Shown piece by piece: positions 1-7,205 of a stretch of DNA of 64,000 bases. Under the pieces are notes generated by a model. That model had not been told where the DNA came from. It searched no databases and was given only the letters and a program-made list of their open reading frames with translations. The first letter of the stretch is position 1. Every line of letters begins with the position of its first letter. The stretch comes from Streptomyces sp. DH12 (GTDB lineage: Bacteria; Actinomycetota; Actinomycetes; Streptomycetales; Streptomycetaceae): the NCBI RefSeq assembly GCF_020873895.1, contig NZ_JAHWGT010000003.1:186001-250000 (forward strand), given 5' to 3'. The position numbers and the translations under genes were made by a program.

Positions 1-975
1 GGCCGCCATCCCGGCCTCGGGTCGACGTACGGTCGTCAGCCCCGGGACGGCCCACCGCGCGCCGGGCGCGTCGCCGTAACCCAGGACGGACACGTCCGCG
101 GGCACGCGCAGGCCCCGTTCCGCGAGCGCCGCGTAGACGCCGGGGGCCATCGCGTCCGAGCAGACGAAGACGGCCGTCGGAGGCTCCGGCAGGTCCAGCA
201 GTTCCCCCATGCGCAGCCGTGCGCCGAGCTCCTGCGGCGTGCCGGGGGAGAGGGCGCGGTGGTACTCGGGGCGGTGCGGGAGCCCGGCGGAGGCGAGGGC
301 CGCGCGCCAGCCGGCGAGCCGCCCGCCGCCGGCGCGTTCCGCGGCGCGGTCACCGCCGACGCCCGCGTCCGCCTCCCCTTCCCCGGCGGCCGTCCCGGAC
401 GCGTCCCCGGGACCGGCGACCGCCGCGATCCGCACGTGGCCGAGCGCCAGCAGGTGGCGGGCCACCGCCGCTCCGCCCCGCCGGTCCGCCGCTCCGACCG
501 ACGCGGTGTCCGGCGGCGGCTGCCGTACCGGATCGAGCAGCACGTACGGCAGCCGGTGGCGGACCAGGCGCGCGGCCGAGCCCGCCGCCACCGCGTCCCG
601 GTGGAACAACACGCCCGTCGTGCCCCGGGAGGCGATCCGGTCGAGCCGGTCGGGGCCCAGGTGCCGGCCGGCCGAGACGACGAGTTCGAGGCCGGCGGCG
701 CGGGCCGCGCGCTCGGCGCCGCGCAGCACCGCCGCCGTCCCCGGGCCCTCCAGGGAGGCCAGGGCGAGGTCCACCATGCCGTACCGCCGGGGCGCGGCGA
801 CCCGCCGACGCGGTACGTACCCCAGCCGGTCGAGTACCTCCGCGACCCGGCGCCGGGTCTCGGGTGCCACGTCCTCGCGGCCGTTGACGACCTTCGACGC
901 GGTGGGCACCGACACGCCCGCCTCGCGGGCCACGACCGCCAGCGTCGGTCCGGCGGGGCTCGCTGTGGGCGTCAT
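1..975 (-). CDS. LacI-family transcriptional regulator, truncated by the window edge
   Basis: The first 325 codons are visible; the C-terminus lies beyond the left edge. The protein opens MTPTASPAGPTLAVVAREAG and has a classic LacI helix-turn-helix at residues 10-32 (VAREAGVSVPTASKVVNG) followed by the hinge-like VLDRLGYVPRRR. A periplasmic-binding-protein-like effector domain follows, with the family's GHVRIAAVAGP stretch and the late DVSVLGYGDAP motif. Members repress sugar-utilisation genes and release DNA on binding a sugar or sugar phosphate. A near-perfect 18-bp LacI-type palindrome lies 19 bp upstream of the start, pointing to autoregulation. The effector is unknown; the nearest sugar enzyme is the GH43 protein 1.3 kb away, but the target genes may lie off the left edge. 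Confidence 0.9.
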   Translation of the reverse strand, partial: MTPTASPAGPTLAVVAREAGVSVPTASKVVNGREDVAPETRRRVAEVLDRLGYVPRRRVAAPRRYGMVDLALASLEGPGTAAVLRGAERAARAAGLELVVSAGRHLGPDRLDRIASRGTTGVLFHRDAVAAGSAARLVRHRLPYVLLDPVRQPPPDTASVGAADRRGGAAVARHLLALGHVRIAAVAGPGDASGTAAGEGEADAGVGGDRAAERAGGGRLAGWRAALASAGLPHRPEYHRALSPGTPQELGARLRMGELLDLPEPPTAVFVCSDAMAPGVYAALAERGLRVPADVSVLGYGDAPGARWAVPGLTTVRRPEAGMAA

Positions 976-993
976 GGCACCTCCCGGATCGGC

Positions 994-1011
994 GTAGCAA
1001 GCGCTTCCTAC
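994..1011. promoter_or_regulatory. LacI-type operator upstream of the truncated regulator
   Basis: GTAGCAAGCGCTTCCTAC is an 18-bp inverted repeat with one mismatched pair and the central CG step typical of LacI-family operators. It lies 19 bp upstream of the LacI-family start codon, where it would allow autorepression. No matching second copy was seen in this window. Confidence 0.65.
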
Positions 1012-1068
1012 CCTAGGCGGCGCCGCCCCCCGACCGGCCCGAACCGGCCAACCGGCAGACCTCGGCCG

Positions 1069-1219
1069 ACGGCGGCCCGCAGGCGCCGGACGGCGGTCGG
1101 AGGGGCCGTGGCGGGTCGCCCCCGCAGGGGTCGGCGGCGTCACCGGGGTGCCTTCCGTGGTACCGGGGGCCGCCGACCCCGAGGAGGTGACCCGCCACGG
1201 CCCCGACCCCACCCACCGG
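1069..1219. repeat. 151-bp dispersed repeat with nested hairpin, copy 1
   Basis: This segment matches 45811-45961 at 149 of 151 positions with no gaps, in the same orientation. It carries two nested perfect inverted repeats: an outer 16-bp stem (1102-1117 with 1189-1204, arm GGGGCCGTGGCGGGTC) and an inner 12-bp stem (1127-1138 with 1169-1180, arm GGGGTCGGCGGC), capped by a short G-T-tolerant stem around TTCCGT. The two differences lie in the apical region. It sits between the LacI-family gene at 975 and the end of the homocysteine methyltransferase gene. Each copy can be read only as arginine/proline-rich spurious reading frames. It could be a non-autonomous mobile element, a structured RNA or a protein-binding site. 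Confidence 0.85.
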
Positions 1220-1249
1220 TGTGGCGCCCCGACCCCGAACGCCGTGAGG

Positions 1250-2164
1250 CTACGGCCGGAGCCGGGCCGCCACGTCCGTGATCGCCGCCGGCCCCACCCG
1301 GCAGCAGCCGCCGACCAGCCGCGCCCCGGCGCGCCGCCACGCCTCCGCCAGGTCGGCCGAGAACGTCGGCCGACCGCGCCAGGCGCGTGCCCGCGCGTCC
1401 CACACCTCACCGCTGTTCGGGTAGGCCACCACCGGCTTGCCCGTCACCCGCGCCGCGAGCGCGACCGCCCGCTCCGTCTCCTCCGGGGCGCAGCAGTTGA
1501 CGCCGACCGCCACCACCTCCTCCGCGTCCGCCGCGAGCCCGAACGCCTCCTCCAGCGGCCGGCCCGCCCGGGTGAGCCCGCCGGCGACCGTGTACGACAG
1601 CCAGGCCGGCACGCCCAGGCCCCGTACCGCCCGCAGCAGGGCGCGCGCCTCGTCGGCGTCGGGCACGGTCTCCAGGGCGAGGACGTCGGGCCGGGCCGCG
1701 GCGACCACCTCCAGGCGCGGACGGTGGAACGCCTCCAGCTCGGCCGTGCCCAGCCCGTAGCGGCCGCGGTACTCCGAGCCGTCGGCCGGCATCGCTCCGT
1801 ACGGGCCGACGGACGCGGCCACCCACAGCGGACGGGTGGCGCCGGCGGCGCGGGCCCGGCGGGCGGCCTCGCGGACCAGGTCCACGCTCCGGGTGAGGAG
1901 CCGCGCCGTCCCGGCCCGGTCGACGCCGCGCCGGGCGAACCCCTCGAAGGTGGCCTGGTACCCGGCGGTGGTCACCACGTCGGCGCCCGCCCGGTAGTAG
2001 GCGAGGTGGGCGGCGACCAGGGCCTCCGGGTCCTCGGCGAGCAGCCGGGCCGACCACAGGTCGTCTCCCAGGTCGTGGCCCTGGGCCTCCAGTTGGTTGG
2101 ACAGGCCGCCGTCGAGGACCAGGGCGGCGGTCGGGGAGGTGAGGGCGGTGGTGAACGGGGTCAT
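1250..2164 (-). CDS. mmuM: Homocysteine S-methyltransferase
   Basis: This 304-aa enzyme transfers a methyl group to homocysteine, typically from S-methylmethionine or SAM, to make methionine in the cytoplasm. The sequence shows the family start LVLDGGLSNQLEAQG and the zinc-ligand cysteines in GVNCCAPEE (about residue 220) and the C-terminal GGCCRVGP. Its length matches MmuM/YagD rather than the much larger MetH. It is monocistronic, divergent from the GH43 gene. The ATG at 2164 gives the canonical N-terminus. Selenohomocysteine methylation is a side activity known in the family and cannot be excluded. Confidence 0.9.
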   Translation of the reverse strand: MTPFTTALTSPTAALVLDGGLSNQLEAQGHDLGDDLWSARLLAEDPEALVAAHLAYYRAGADVVTTAGYQATFEGFARRGVDRAGTARLLTRSVDLVREAARRARAAGATRPLWVAASVGPYGAMPADGSEYRGRYGLGTAELEAFHRPRLEVVAAARPDVLALETVPDADEARALLRAVRGLGVPAWLSYTVAGGLTRAGRPLEEAFGLAADAEEVVAVGVNCCAPEETERAVALAARVTGKPVVAYPNSGEVWDARARAWRGRPTFSADLAEAWRRAGARLVGGCCRVGPAAITDVAARLRP

Positions 2165-2255
2165 GGCGGTGAAGGTAGCGAAGCGCGTCCCGTCCGCCCC
2201 GTTGACCTCTCCGCGTCACGCCTCTACGGTTTCGCCGTTCGGAATCACAGATACT

Positions 2256-2271
2256 GTTCGACATCACGAAC
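2256..2271. promoter_or_regulatory. Short dyad in the mmuM / GH43 divergent promoter region
   Basis: GTTCG and CGAAC arms separated by 6 bp lie about 20 bp upstream of the GH43 start codon, inside the 127-bp divergent spacer. The position would suit an operator for the GH43 gene. The arms are short and no regulator can be named. Confidence 0.3.
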
Positions 2272-2291
2272 GTAAGGCAGGCGAAGACCCC

Positions 2292-3416
2292 ATGAACCCC
2301 CGTCACGTCCTCGGCCGTCGACTCCTCCTCCAAGGCGCGGTGGCCACCGGCGCCCTCGCGGCCGCACCGGGCGCGGCCCGCGCCGCCGACGGACCGCTCC
2401 CGGCCGCCCCCACGGCCCCCGCCGCCCACAGCGCCCCCACCTCCTCCGCCGCCCGGGCTCCAGGCCCGCTCCCGGGCCGCCCGTACGCGAATCCGCTGGT
2501 CCGCAACCGCGCGGACCCGCACATCCACCGTCACACCGACGGCCGGTACCACTACACCGCGACCGTCCCCGAGTACGACCGCATCGTGCTGCGCCGGTCA
2601 CGGACCCTGCGGGGCCTGGCCACCGCGGACGAGGCCGTCGTGTGGCGCCGGCACACCAGCGGCGACATGGCCGCCCACATATGGGCGCCGGAGCTGCACC
2701 ACATCGACGGCCGCTGGTACGTGTACTTCGCCGCCGCTCCGGCCCACGACGTCTGGCGCATCCGGATGTGGGTGCTGGAGAACCGGCACCCCGACCCCTT
2801 CCGGGGGACGTGGACGGAGCGCGGAATGATCACGACCGCCTGGGACACCTTCTCGCTCGACGCCACCACCTTCACCCACCGCGGCAGCCGCTACCTGGCG
2901 TGGGCGCAGCACGAGCCCGGCACGGACTCCAACACCGGCGTCTTCCTCTCCCGGATGGCCGACCCGCTGACCCTGACCGGCCCGCAGGTGCGGCTGACCA
3001 CGCCGGAACACCCCTGGGAGTGCGTGGGCTTCAAGGTCAACGAGGGAGCCGCGTTCCTGCGGCGCAACGGGCGGGTCTTCATGACGTACTCGGCCAGCGC
3101 CACCGACAGCAACTACTGCCTGGGCCTGCTCACCGCGGACGACCGCGCCGACCTGATGGACCCGGCCTCCTGGACGAAGTCCCCGGTGCCGGTGTTCACC
3201 AGCGACGACACCACCCGCCAGTACGGTCCGGGCCACAACAGCTTCACCGTCGCCGAGGACGGCCGGACGGACGTGCTCGTGTACCACGCCCGGCAGTACC
3301 GGGAGATCGTCGGGGATCCGCTGCACGACCCGAACCGGCACACCCGGGTGCAGCGGCTCGGCTGGAAGCCCGACGGCACCCCTGACTTCGGAGTCCCGGT
3401 CCCCGACCACACCTGA
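2292..3416 (+). CDS. Secreted GH43-family glycoside hydrolase (arabinofuranosidase/xylosidase-like)
   Basis: This 374-aa exported enzyme has an N-terminal twin-arginine signal (RRLLLQGAVATGALAA) and a five-bladed GH43 propeller. Family hallmarks are the general-base Asp in NRADPHIH (about residue 75), WAPELH, the pKa-modulating Asp in SLDATTF and the acid Glu in VNEGAAFL, followed by YGPGHNSF. GH43 enzymes invert arabinofuranosyl or xylosyl linkages in hemicellulose side chains; which of these is not decidable here. No carbohydrate-binding module follows the catalytic domain. The ATG at 2292 places the signal peptide at the N-terminus; upstream in-frame codons read through the promoter region. 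Confidence 0.85.
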   Translation: MNPRHVLGRRLLLQGAVATGALAAAPGAARAADGPLPAAPTAPAAHSAPTSSAARAPGPLPGRPYANPLVRNRADPHIHRHTDGRYHYTATVPEYDRIVLRRSRTLRGLATADEAVVWRRHTSGDMAAHIWAPELHHIDGRWYVYFAAAPAHDVWRIRMWVLENRHPDPFRGTWTERGMITTAWDTFSLDATTFTHRGSRYLAWAQHEPGTDSNTGVFLSRMADPLTLTGPQVRLTTPEHPWECVGFKVNEGAAFLRRNGRVFMTYSASATDSNYCLGLLTADDRADLMDPASWTKSPVPVFTSDDTTRQYGPGHNSFTVAEDGRTDVLVYHARQYREIVGDPLHDPNRHTRVQRLGWKPDGTPDFGVPVPDHT

Positions 3417-3510
3417 GGCCCCCTCGACGCCCACTCCACCGGACCCCGGAAGGCACCCACCCGAACCCACCCCGCCCCGGCAAGGCCCGACACCCACCCA
3501 TGCACCACAC

Positions 3511-3600
3511 CCGACCCGACCCGACCCGACCCGACCCGACCCGACCCGACCCGGCCCGGCCCGGCCCGGCCCGGCCCGGCCCGGCCCGGCCCGGCCCGGA
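3511..3600. repeat. Pentanucleotide tandem repeat (CCGAC)8(CCGGC)9 plus one CCGGA
   Basis: Eighteen perfect 5-bp units run head to tail; the first eight are CCGAC, then the pattern switches abruptly to CCGGC. The array lies between the convergent GH43 gene and the small gene ending at 3612. It is non-coding, and copy number is probably variable through replication slippage. Confidence 0.95.
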
Positions 3601-3611
3601 CGAGCGTCGAC

Positions 3612-4043
3612 TCAGAGCCGGGACCCGACCCCGGGTACGGTCCAGGCCGGCGCGGTCCCGGTCAGCTGGCAGATCATCAGGTACAGCGGGATGGGCGGGG
3701 TGTAGGGGGAGGTGCCGCCGGGGCGGCGCAGCAGCCGCGGCCGCCGGTCGGGGACGAACCCGCCGGGCGCGTAGCAGGCGGGCAGGGGCCAGCGCAGGTC
3801 GGCGTCGGAGCCGGACGGCACGAGCCACCACCACCAGTCGGAGTCGGCGAACACGCAGCCGTCGCCGGGCAGCCGGCTGAGCAGCCGCATCCCGTGCCGA
3901 GCCGGCACCCCCACGGCGTCGTACCCGAGGGCGGCGGGGAGGTGGGGCGGCGGGGCCAGCTGGACCTCGCCGAGCGCGTCCTCCCCGTGGGCCCCGCCGC
4001 CCCGCTCCCCCTGCCGGCCGCGGGTGGACAGCAGGGTGACCAT
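3612..4043 (-). CDS. Conserved hypothetical protein downstream of the anti-sigma-type ATPase
   Basis: This 143-aa protein has no recognised domain. It contains a tryptophan cluster (DSDWWWWLVP) and a DGCVFADSD stretch, with YTPPIPLYLMICQLTG near the C-terminus. It starts at an ATG 5 nt downstream of the stop of the ATP-binding protein gene, so the two form an operon. Similar small proteins often accompany RsbW-like ATPases beside WhiJ-type loci in Streptomyces, which suggests a partner role; that is inference from context. The reading frame stays open upstream into the ATPase gene, but only this part looks protein-like. Confidence 0.65.
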   Translation of the reverse strand: MVTLLSTRGRQGERGGGAHGEDALGEVQLAPPPHLPAALGYDAVGVPARHGMRLLSRLPGDGCVFADSDWWWWLVPSGSDADLRWPLPACYAPGGFVPDRRPRLLRRPGGTSPYTPPIPLYLMICQLTGTAPAWTVPGVGSRL

Positions 4044-4048
4044 CGACC

Positions 4049-4594
4049 TCAGCACGGGTCCGCCGTGTCGTGGAGCAGTTCCGCCCAGACGACGCGGCCC
4101 GCCCCGTGGCGGGTGCCGTGGCTGCCCCAGGCGCTGCTGACGGCGTCGACGAGTATCAGGCCGCGGCCGCATTCCTCCCGGTCGGTCGGTCGGGGGCGGG
4201 TGCCGGCGCAGCCCTCGTCGTGGACGGCGATCCGCACGTGCGCGCCGCGGTCGCGCAGCTCGCACACGACGCGGCCGCTGCCGGTGTGCACGACGGCGTT
4301 GGTGAACAGCTCGGAGACGACCAGTTCGGCGGTCTCGCCGACCTGCCCGGCCAGGCCCCACAGGGCGAGCCGCTCGGCGACGAGTCGGCGGGCGCGGCCG
4401 ACGGCCCGGGCCTGTGCGGGCAGCTCGAAGGCGAATCGACGCAGGTCGGGGGCGTCAGGGGCGTCGGCGGCGTGGGGGTGCGGGGCGGCCGGCCGGTGGC
4501 GCGGCGCGGGCGGGGCGTCGGGGTGCCGGTGGGGATGGGCGGTCAGCGGTCGCGCGGCCATGAGCTGGGGGGTGAGCGCATTACCAGGTGCCAC
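4049..4594 (-). CDS. ATP-binding protein, RsbW-like anti-sigma/regulatory kinase fold
   Basis: This is a 181-aa protein with a GHKL-type HATPase_c_2 domain at about residues 60-175. The N-box ELVVSELFTNAVVHT, the DEG motif in IAVHDEG and the G-box GRGLILVDAVSSAWG are visible. The N-terminus is a Pro/His-rich linker. Small ATPases of this type are anti-sigma factors or partners of HTH/DUF397 proteins in Streptomyces. The GTG at 4594 is preferred because a GAGGA ribosome site lies 7 nt upstream; the next upstream in-frame ATG, at 4633, has a poorly spaced ribosome site. It is divergent from the DUF5753 regulator, completing a WhiJ-type locus. Confidence 0.8.
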   Translation of the reverse strand: MAPGNALTPQLMAARPLTAHPHRHPDAPPAPRHRPAAPHPHAADAPDAPDLRRFAFELPAQARAVGRARRLVAERLALWGLAGQVGETAELVVSELFTNAVVHTGSGRVVCELRDRGAHVRIAVHDEGCAGTRPRPTDREECGRGLILVDAVSSAWGSHGTRHGAGRVVWAELLHDTADPC

Positions 4595-4713
4595 GACCGA
4601 TTCCTCACATGGGAGCGGCGCCGTGCGCCGCATCTCCCCGGGGCAGAGCGCGCGGCAGCCGCGTGAACTGGTTCACCGACTGGTTCATCGGAATACTTTC
4701 CTCCCGTCGGAGA

Positions 4714-4750
4714 CACTTGGCAAGTGGCACTCTGAAATTTGCAGAGTGCC
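4714..4750. promoter_or_regulatory. Adjacent dyads between the ATPase and the HTH-DUF5753 gene
   Basis: Two inverted repeats share one base: CACTTGGCAAGTG (5-bp arms, 4714-4726) and a larger dyad with perfect 9-bp arms GGCACTCTG / CAGAGTGCC around AAATTTG (4726-4750). Both contain CACT(T/C)TG-like half sites. They lie 60 bp upstream of the HTH regulator start in the divergent promoter region, where they could be its operators. Confidence 0.55.
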
Positions 4751-4809
4751 GTGTGCTGTCTGGCGTTCCCATGGCACACTCGACGAAAAAGCGCGTGGGG
4801 AGGTCAGAA

Positions 4810-5676
4810 GTGAGCGAGCCGCGGTCCGCCCCCACCGTGGGACAGGTCGTTCTCGGCAAGCGACTCCAGCATCTGCGGGAGAGAGCGGGTCTGAAGCGGG
4901 AGGAGGCCGCCAGGGTCCTGCACGTCGCCCCGGCCACCATCCGCCGCATGGAGACGGCCGAGGTCGCGCTGAAGATCCCGTACGTGCAGCTGCTCCTCCA
5001 GGCGTACGGCGTCGAGGACGAGGAGGCGGCCGGCTTCGTGCAGCTGGCCGAGGAAGCCAACCGGCCCGGCTGGTGGCAGCGCTTCCACGACGTCCTGCCG
5101 ACCTGGTTCAGCATGTACGTCAGCCTGGAGGGCGCCGCCGGCCTCATCCGGGCGTACGAACCGCACTTCGTCCCCGGGCTCCTCCAGACGGAGGACTACG
5201 CCCGCGCCGTGCTGCGCGCGGGGGCGGTCGGCCGGGTCACGCCGGAGGACATCGAACGGCATGTGGCCCTGCGCATGGAGCGGCAGGCGCTGCTGACCCG
5301 TCTCGACCCCCCGAAGTTCTGGGTGATCATGGACGAGACGGTGCTGCGCCGCCGGCCGCCCGGTACGGGCCCGGCGGTCATGCGCGCCCAGGTCGACCGG
5401 CTCGTCGAGGCGGCCGAGCTCCCGCACGTCACCCTCCAGGTCGCCGAGTTCGCGACGGGGCACCACCCCGGCACGTACGGCCCCTTCGTGCTCTTCCGGT
5501 TCGCGGTGCCCGAACTCCCCGACATGGTCTACAGCGAGTACCTGACCGGCGCGGTCTACCTCGACGCGCGCCCCGAGGTGGCCTCCCACCTCGAGGTCAT
5601 GGACCGCATGGCGGCGCAGGCCGCCACCGCGCAACGTACGAAGGAAATCCTCCGGGCTTTCCGCAAGGAGCTGTGA
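4810..5676 (+). CDS. Helix-turn-helix regulator with C-terminal DUF5753 (WhiJ-type)
   Basis: This 288-aa protein has an XRE-like HTH at residues 13-70 (LGKRLQHLRERAGLKREEAA, then VAPATIRRMETAEV) and a DUF5753 domain from about residue 100 (YEPHFVPGLLQTEDYARAVL, later FVLFRFAVPELPDMVYSEYL). Such proteins pair with a small DUF397 protein that follows directly here; the model pair SCO4543 (WhiJ)/SCO4542 modulates sporulation in S. coelicolor. The GTG at 4810 is chosen because GGGAGG lies 6 nt upstream. The stop abuts the DUF397 start with no spacer, so translation is likely coupled. The dyad cluster upstream suggests autoregulation. Confidence 0.9.
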   Translation: MSEPRSAPTVGQVVLGKRLQHLRERAGLKREEAARVLHVAPATIRRMETAEVALKIPYVQLLLQAYGVEDEEAAGFVQLAEEANRPGWWQRFHDVLPTWFSMYVSLEGAAGLIRAYEPHFVPGLLQTEDYARAVLRAGAVGRVTPEDIERHVALRMERQALLTRLDPPKFWVIMDETVLRRRPPGTGPAVMRAQVDRLVEAAELPHVTLQVAEFATGHHPGTYGPFVLFRFAVPELPDMVYSEYLTGAVYLDARPEVASHLEVMDRMAAQAATAQRTKEILRAFRKEL

Positions 5677-5913
5677 ATGGTTCGCATATACAACGGCATG
5701 CCCGCCGCCGAACTCGGCGCCGAGGGGTGGCACAAGCCGTGGAGCGGCGGCAACGGCGGCAACTGCATCGAGGCCATGAAGCTGGCCGACGGCAGGGTCG
5801 CGGTGCGCCAGTCCGCCGACCCTGACGGCCCCGCGCTCATCTACACCCCGGCCGAGATCGCCGCCTTCATCCAGGGCGCCAAGTCGGGGAAGGCCGACTT
5901 CCTCCTCACCTGA
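5677..5913 (+). CDS. DUF397 small partner protein
   Basis: The 78-aa protein is essentially all DUF397: WHKPWSGGNGGNCIEAMKLADG is the family core (given here with key residues W, S, G, C, E) followed by VAVRQSADPDGPALIYTPAEIAAF. DUF397 proteins are obligate neighbours of HTH-DUF5753 regulators and are thought to antagonise or modulate them. AAGGAG lies in the last codons of the preceding gene and the ATG directly follows its stop, so synthesis is probably stoichiometric with the regulator. Confidence 0.9.
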   Translation: MVRIYNGMPAAELGAEGWHKPWSGGNGGNCIEAMKLADGRVAVRQSADPDGPALIYTPAEIAAFIQGAKSGKADFLLT

Positions 5914-6110
5914 GCGAGCGTCATATGCTGTCGACCGCCCGGCGGTCGACCCCGCGGAGCCGCGGCCCCGCGGGCCACCCCGCCGCCCCGGCGCGCCCCG
6001 TCCGGCCACCGGCACCGCCCCGCCGTCGGCCCCGTCCGGCCGCCGGCACCGCCCGGTGCCGACCACGTCCGACACTGACCACGTCCGACCCCCGACCCCT
6101 GGAGCAGCCG

Positions 6111-6941
6111 ATGACCGGGAACGACACCGCCACCGAGGGCGCCCCCGCCGACGGCGTACGGATCGACACCAGCAAGCCCCATCCCGCCCGGATGTACGAC
6201 TGGTTCCTCGGCGGCAAGGACAACTACCCCGTCGACGAGGAGATGGCCCGCCGGCTGCTCACCATCGACGCCCGCGGCCGCGACATGGCCCGCGTCAACC
6301 GCGCCTTCATGCACCGCGCGACCCGCTGGCTCGGCGCGGCCGGCGTCCGCCAGTACCTCGACATCGGCACGGGCATCCCCACCGAGCCCAACCTGCACCA
6401 GATCGCCCAGCAGGTGGCGCCCGAGTCGCGGATCGTCTACTGCGACAACGACCCGATCGTCCTGGCCCACGCCGCGGCGCTGCTGCGCTCCACGCCCGAA
6501 GGCGCCACCGCCTACATCCAGGCCGACGCCCGCGACCCGCGCACCATCCTGGAGCAGGCGGGCGAGGTCCTCGACTTCACCCGTCCGGTGGCCCTGTCCA
6601 TGCTCGCCCTGCTGCACTTCGTCGACGACGAGGACGGCGCCTACGAGCTGCTCGCCCGGCTGGTCGAGCGCCTGGCCCCGGGCAGCTACGTCGTCCTGTC
6701 GCACGTGACGAGCGAGTTCGACCCCGAGGGCGCCGCCAAGGCACGTGCCGTCTACCGGGAGCGCGGCCTCACCCTGCGGCCCCGCAGCCGCGAGGAGTTC
6801 GGCCGCTTCTTCGACGGTCTTGAGCTCGTCGAGCCGGGCGTCTCGCTGACGGCGGAGTGGCACCCCGAACTCGGCGAGCCCGTCCCGGTGGCGGGCGACG
6901 AGCCCATCCCGGGGTACGCGGCGGTCGCGCGCAAGCCCTGA
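6111..6941 (+). CDS. SAM-dependent methyltransferase of the DUF574 family
   Basis: This 276-aa protein has the DUF574 signature: ARMYDWFLGGKDNYPVD near the N-terminus, SAM-binding YLDIGTGIPTEPN at about residue 82, VYCDNDPIVLAHA, and HFVDDEDGAYELL. Members are abundant in Streptomyces, often near HTH-DUF5753/DUF397 pairs as here; substrates are generally unknown. A GGAGCAG ribosome site precedes the ATG. The 197-bp spacer before it holds degenerate GTCCGGCC(A/G)CCGGCACCG repeats and no evident gene. Confidence 0.9.
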   Translation: MTGNDTATEGAPADGVRIDTSKPHPARMYDWFLGGKDNYPVDEEMARRLLTIDARGRDMARVNRAFMHRATRWLGAAGVRQYLDIGTGIPTEPNLHQIAQQVAPESRIVYCDNDPIVLAHAAALLRSTPEGATAYIQADARDPRTILEQAGEVLDFTRPVALSMLALLHFVDDEDGAYELLARLVERLAPGSYVVLSHVTSEFDPEGAAKARAVYRERGLTLRPRSREEFGRFFDGLELVEPGVSLTAEWHPELGEPVPVAGDEPIPGYAAVARKP

Positions 6942-7205
6942 AAGCCCCGGCCCCCGACACCCCCGGCCCCGACACCCCCCCGCCCCCGCACCCCCCTCGG
7001 CATCCCCGTCCGCCCGGCACTCCCGTCCGCCCCGCGTCCCCGAGCCGCCACCGGCGCCACACGGCGGCCGCACCCCGGCGCGGGGCACCCCAAGCCCGGC
7101 ACCCCAAGCCCGGCGCCCCACCGCGGGGCGCCCCGGTGAACCGGAGGTGCTCCGCGACCGTGATGAAGGAGGGCCGTGGCGGCGTCGGGGGGCGCCGCCG
7201 CGCCT

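Noticed and set aside
2165-2291. SAM or cobalamin riboswitch upstream of mmuM
   Set aside because: The spacer is only 127 bp, shared by two divergent genes, and shows no riboswitch core motif.
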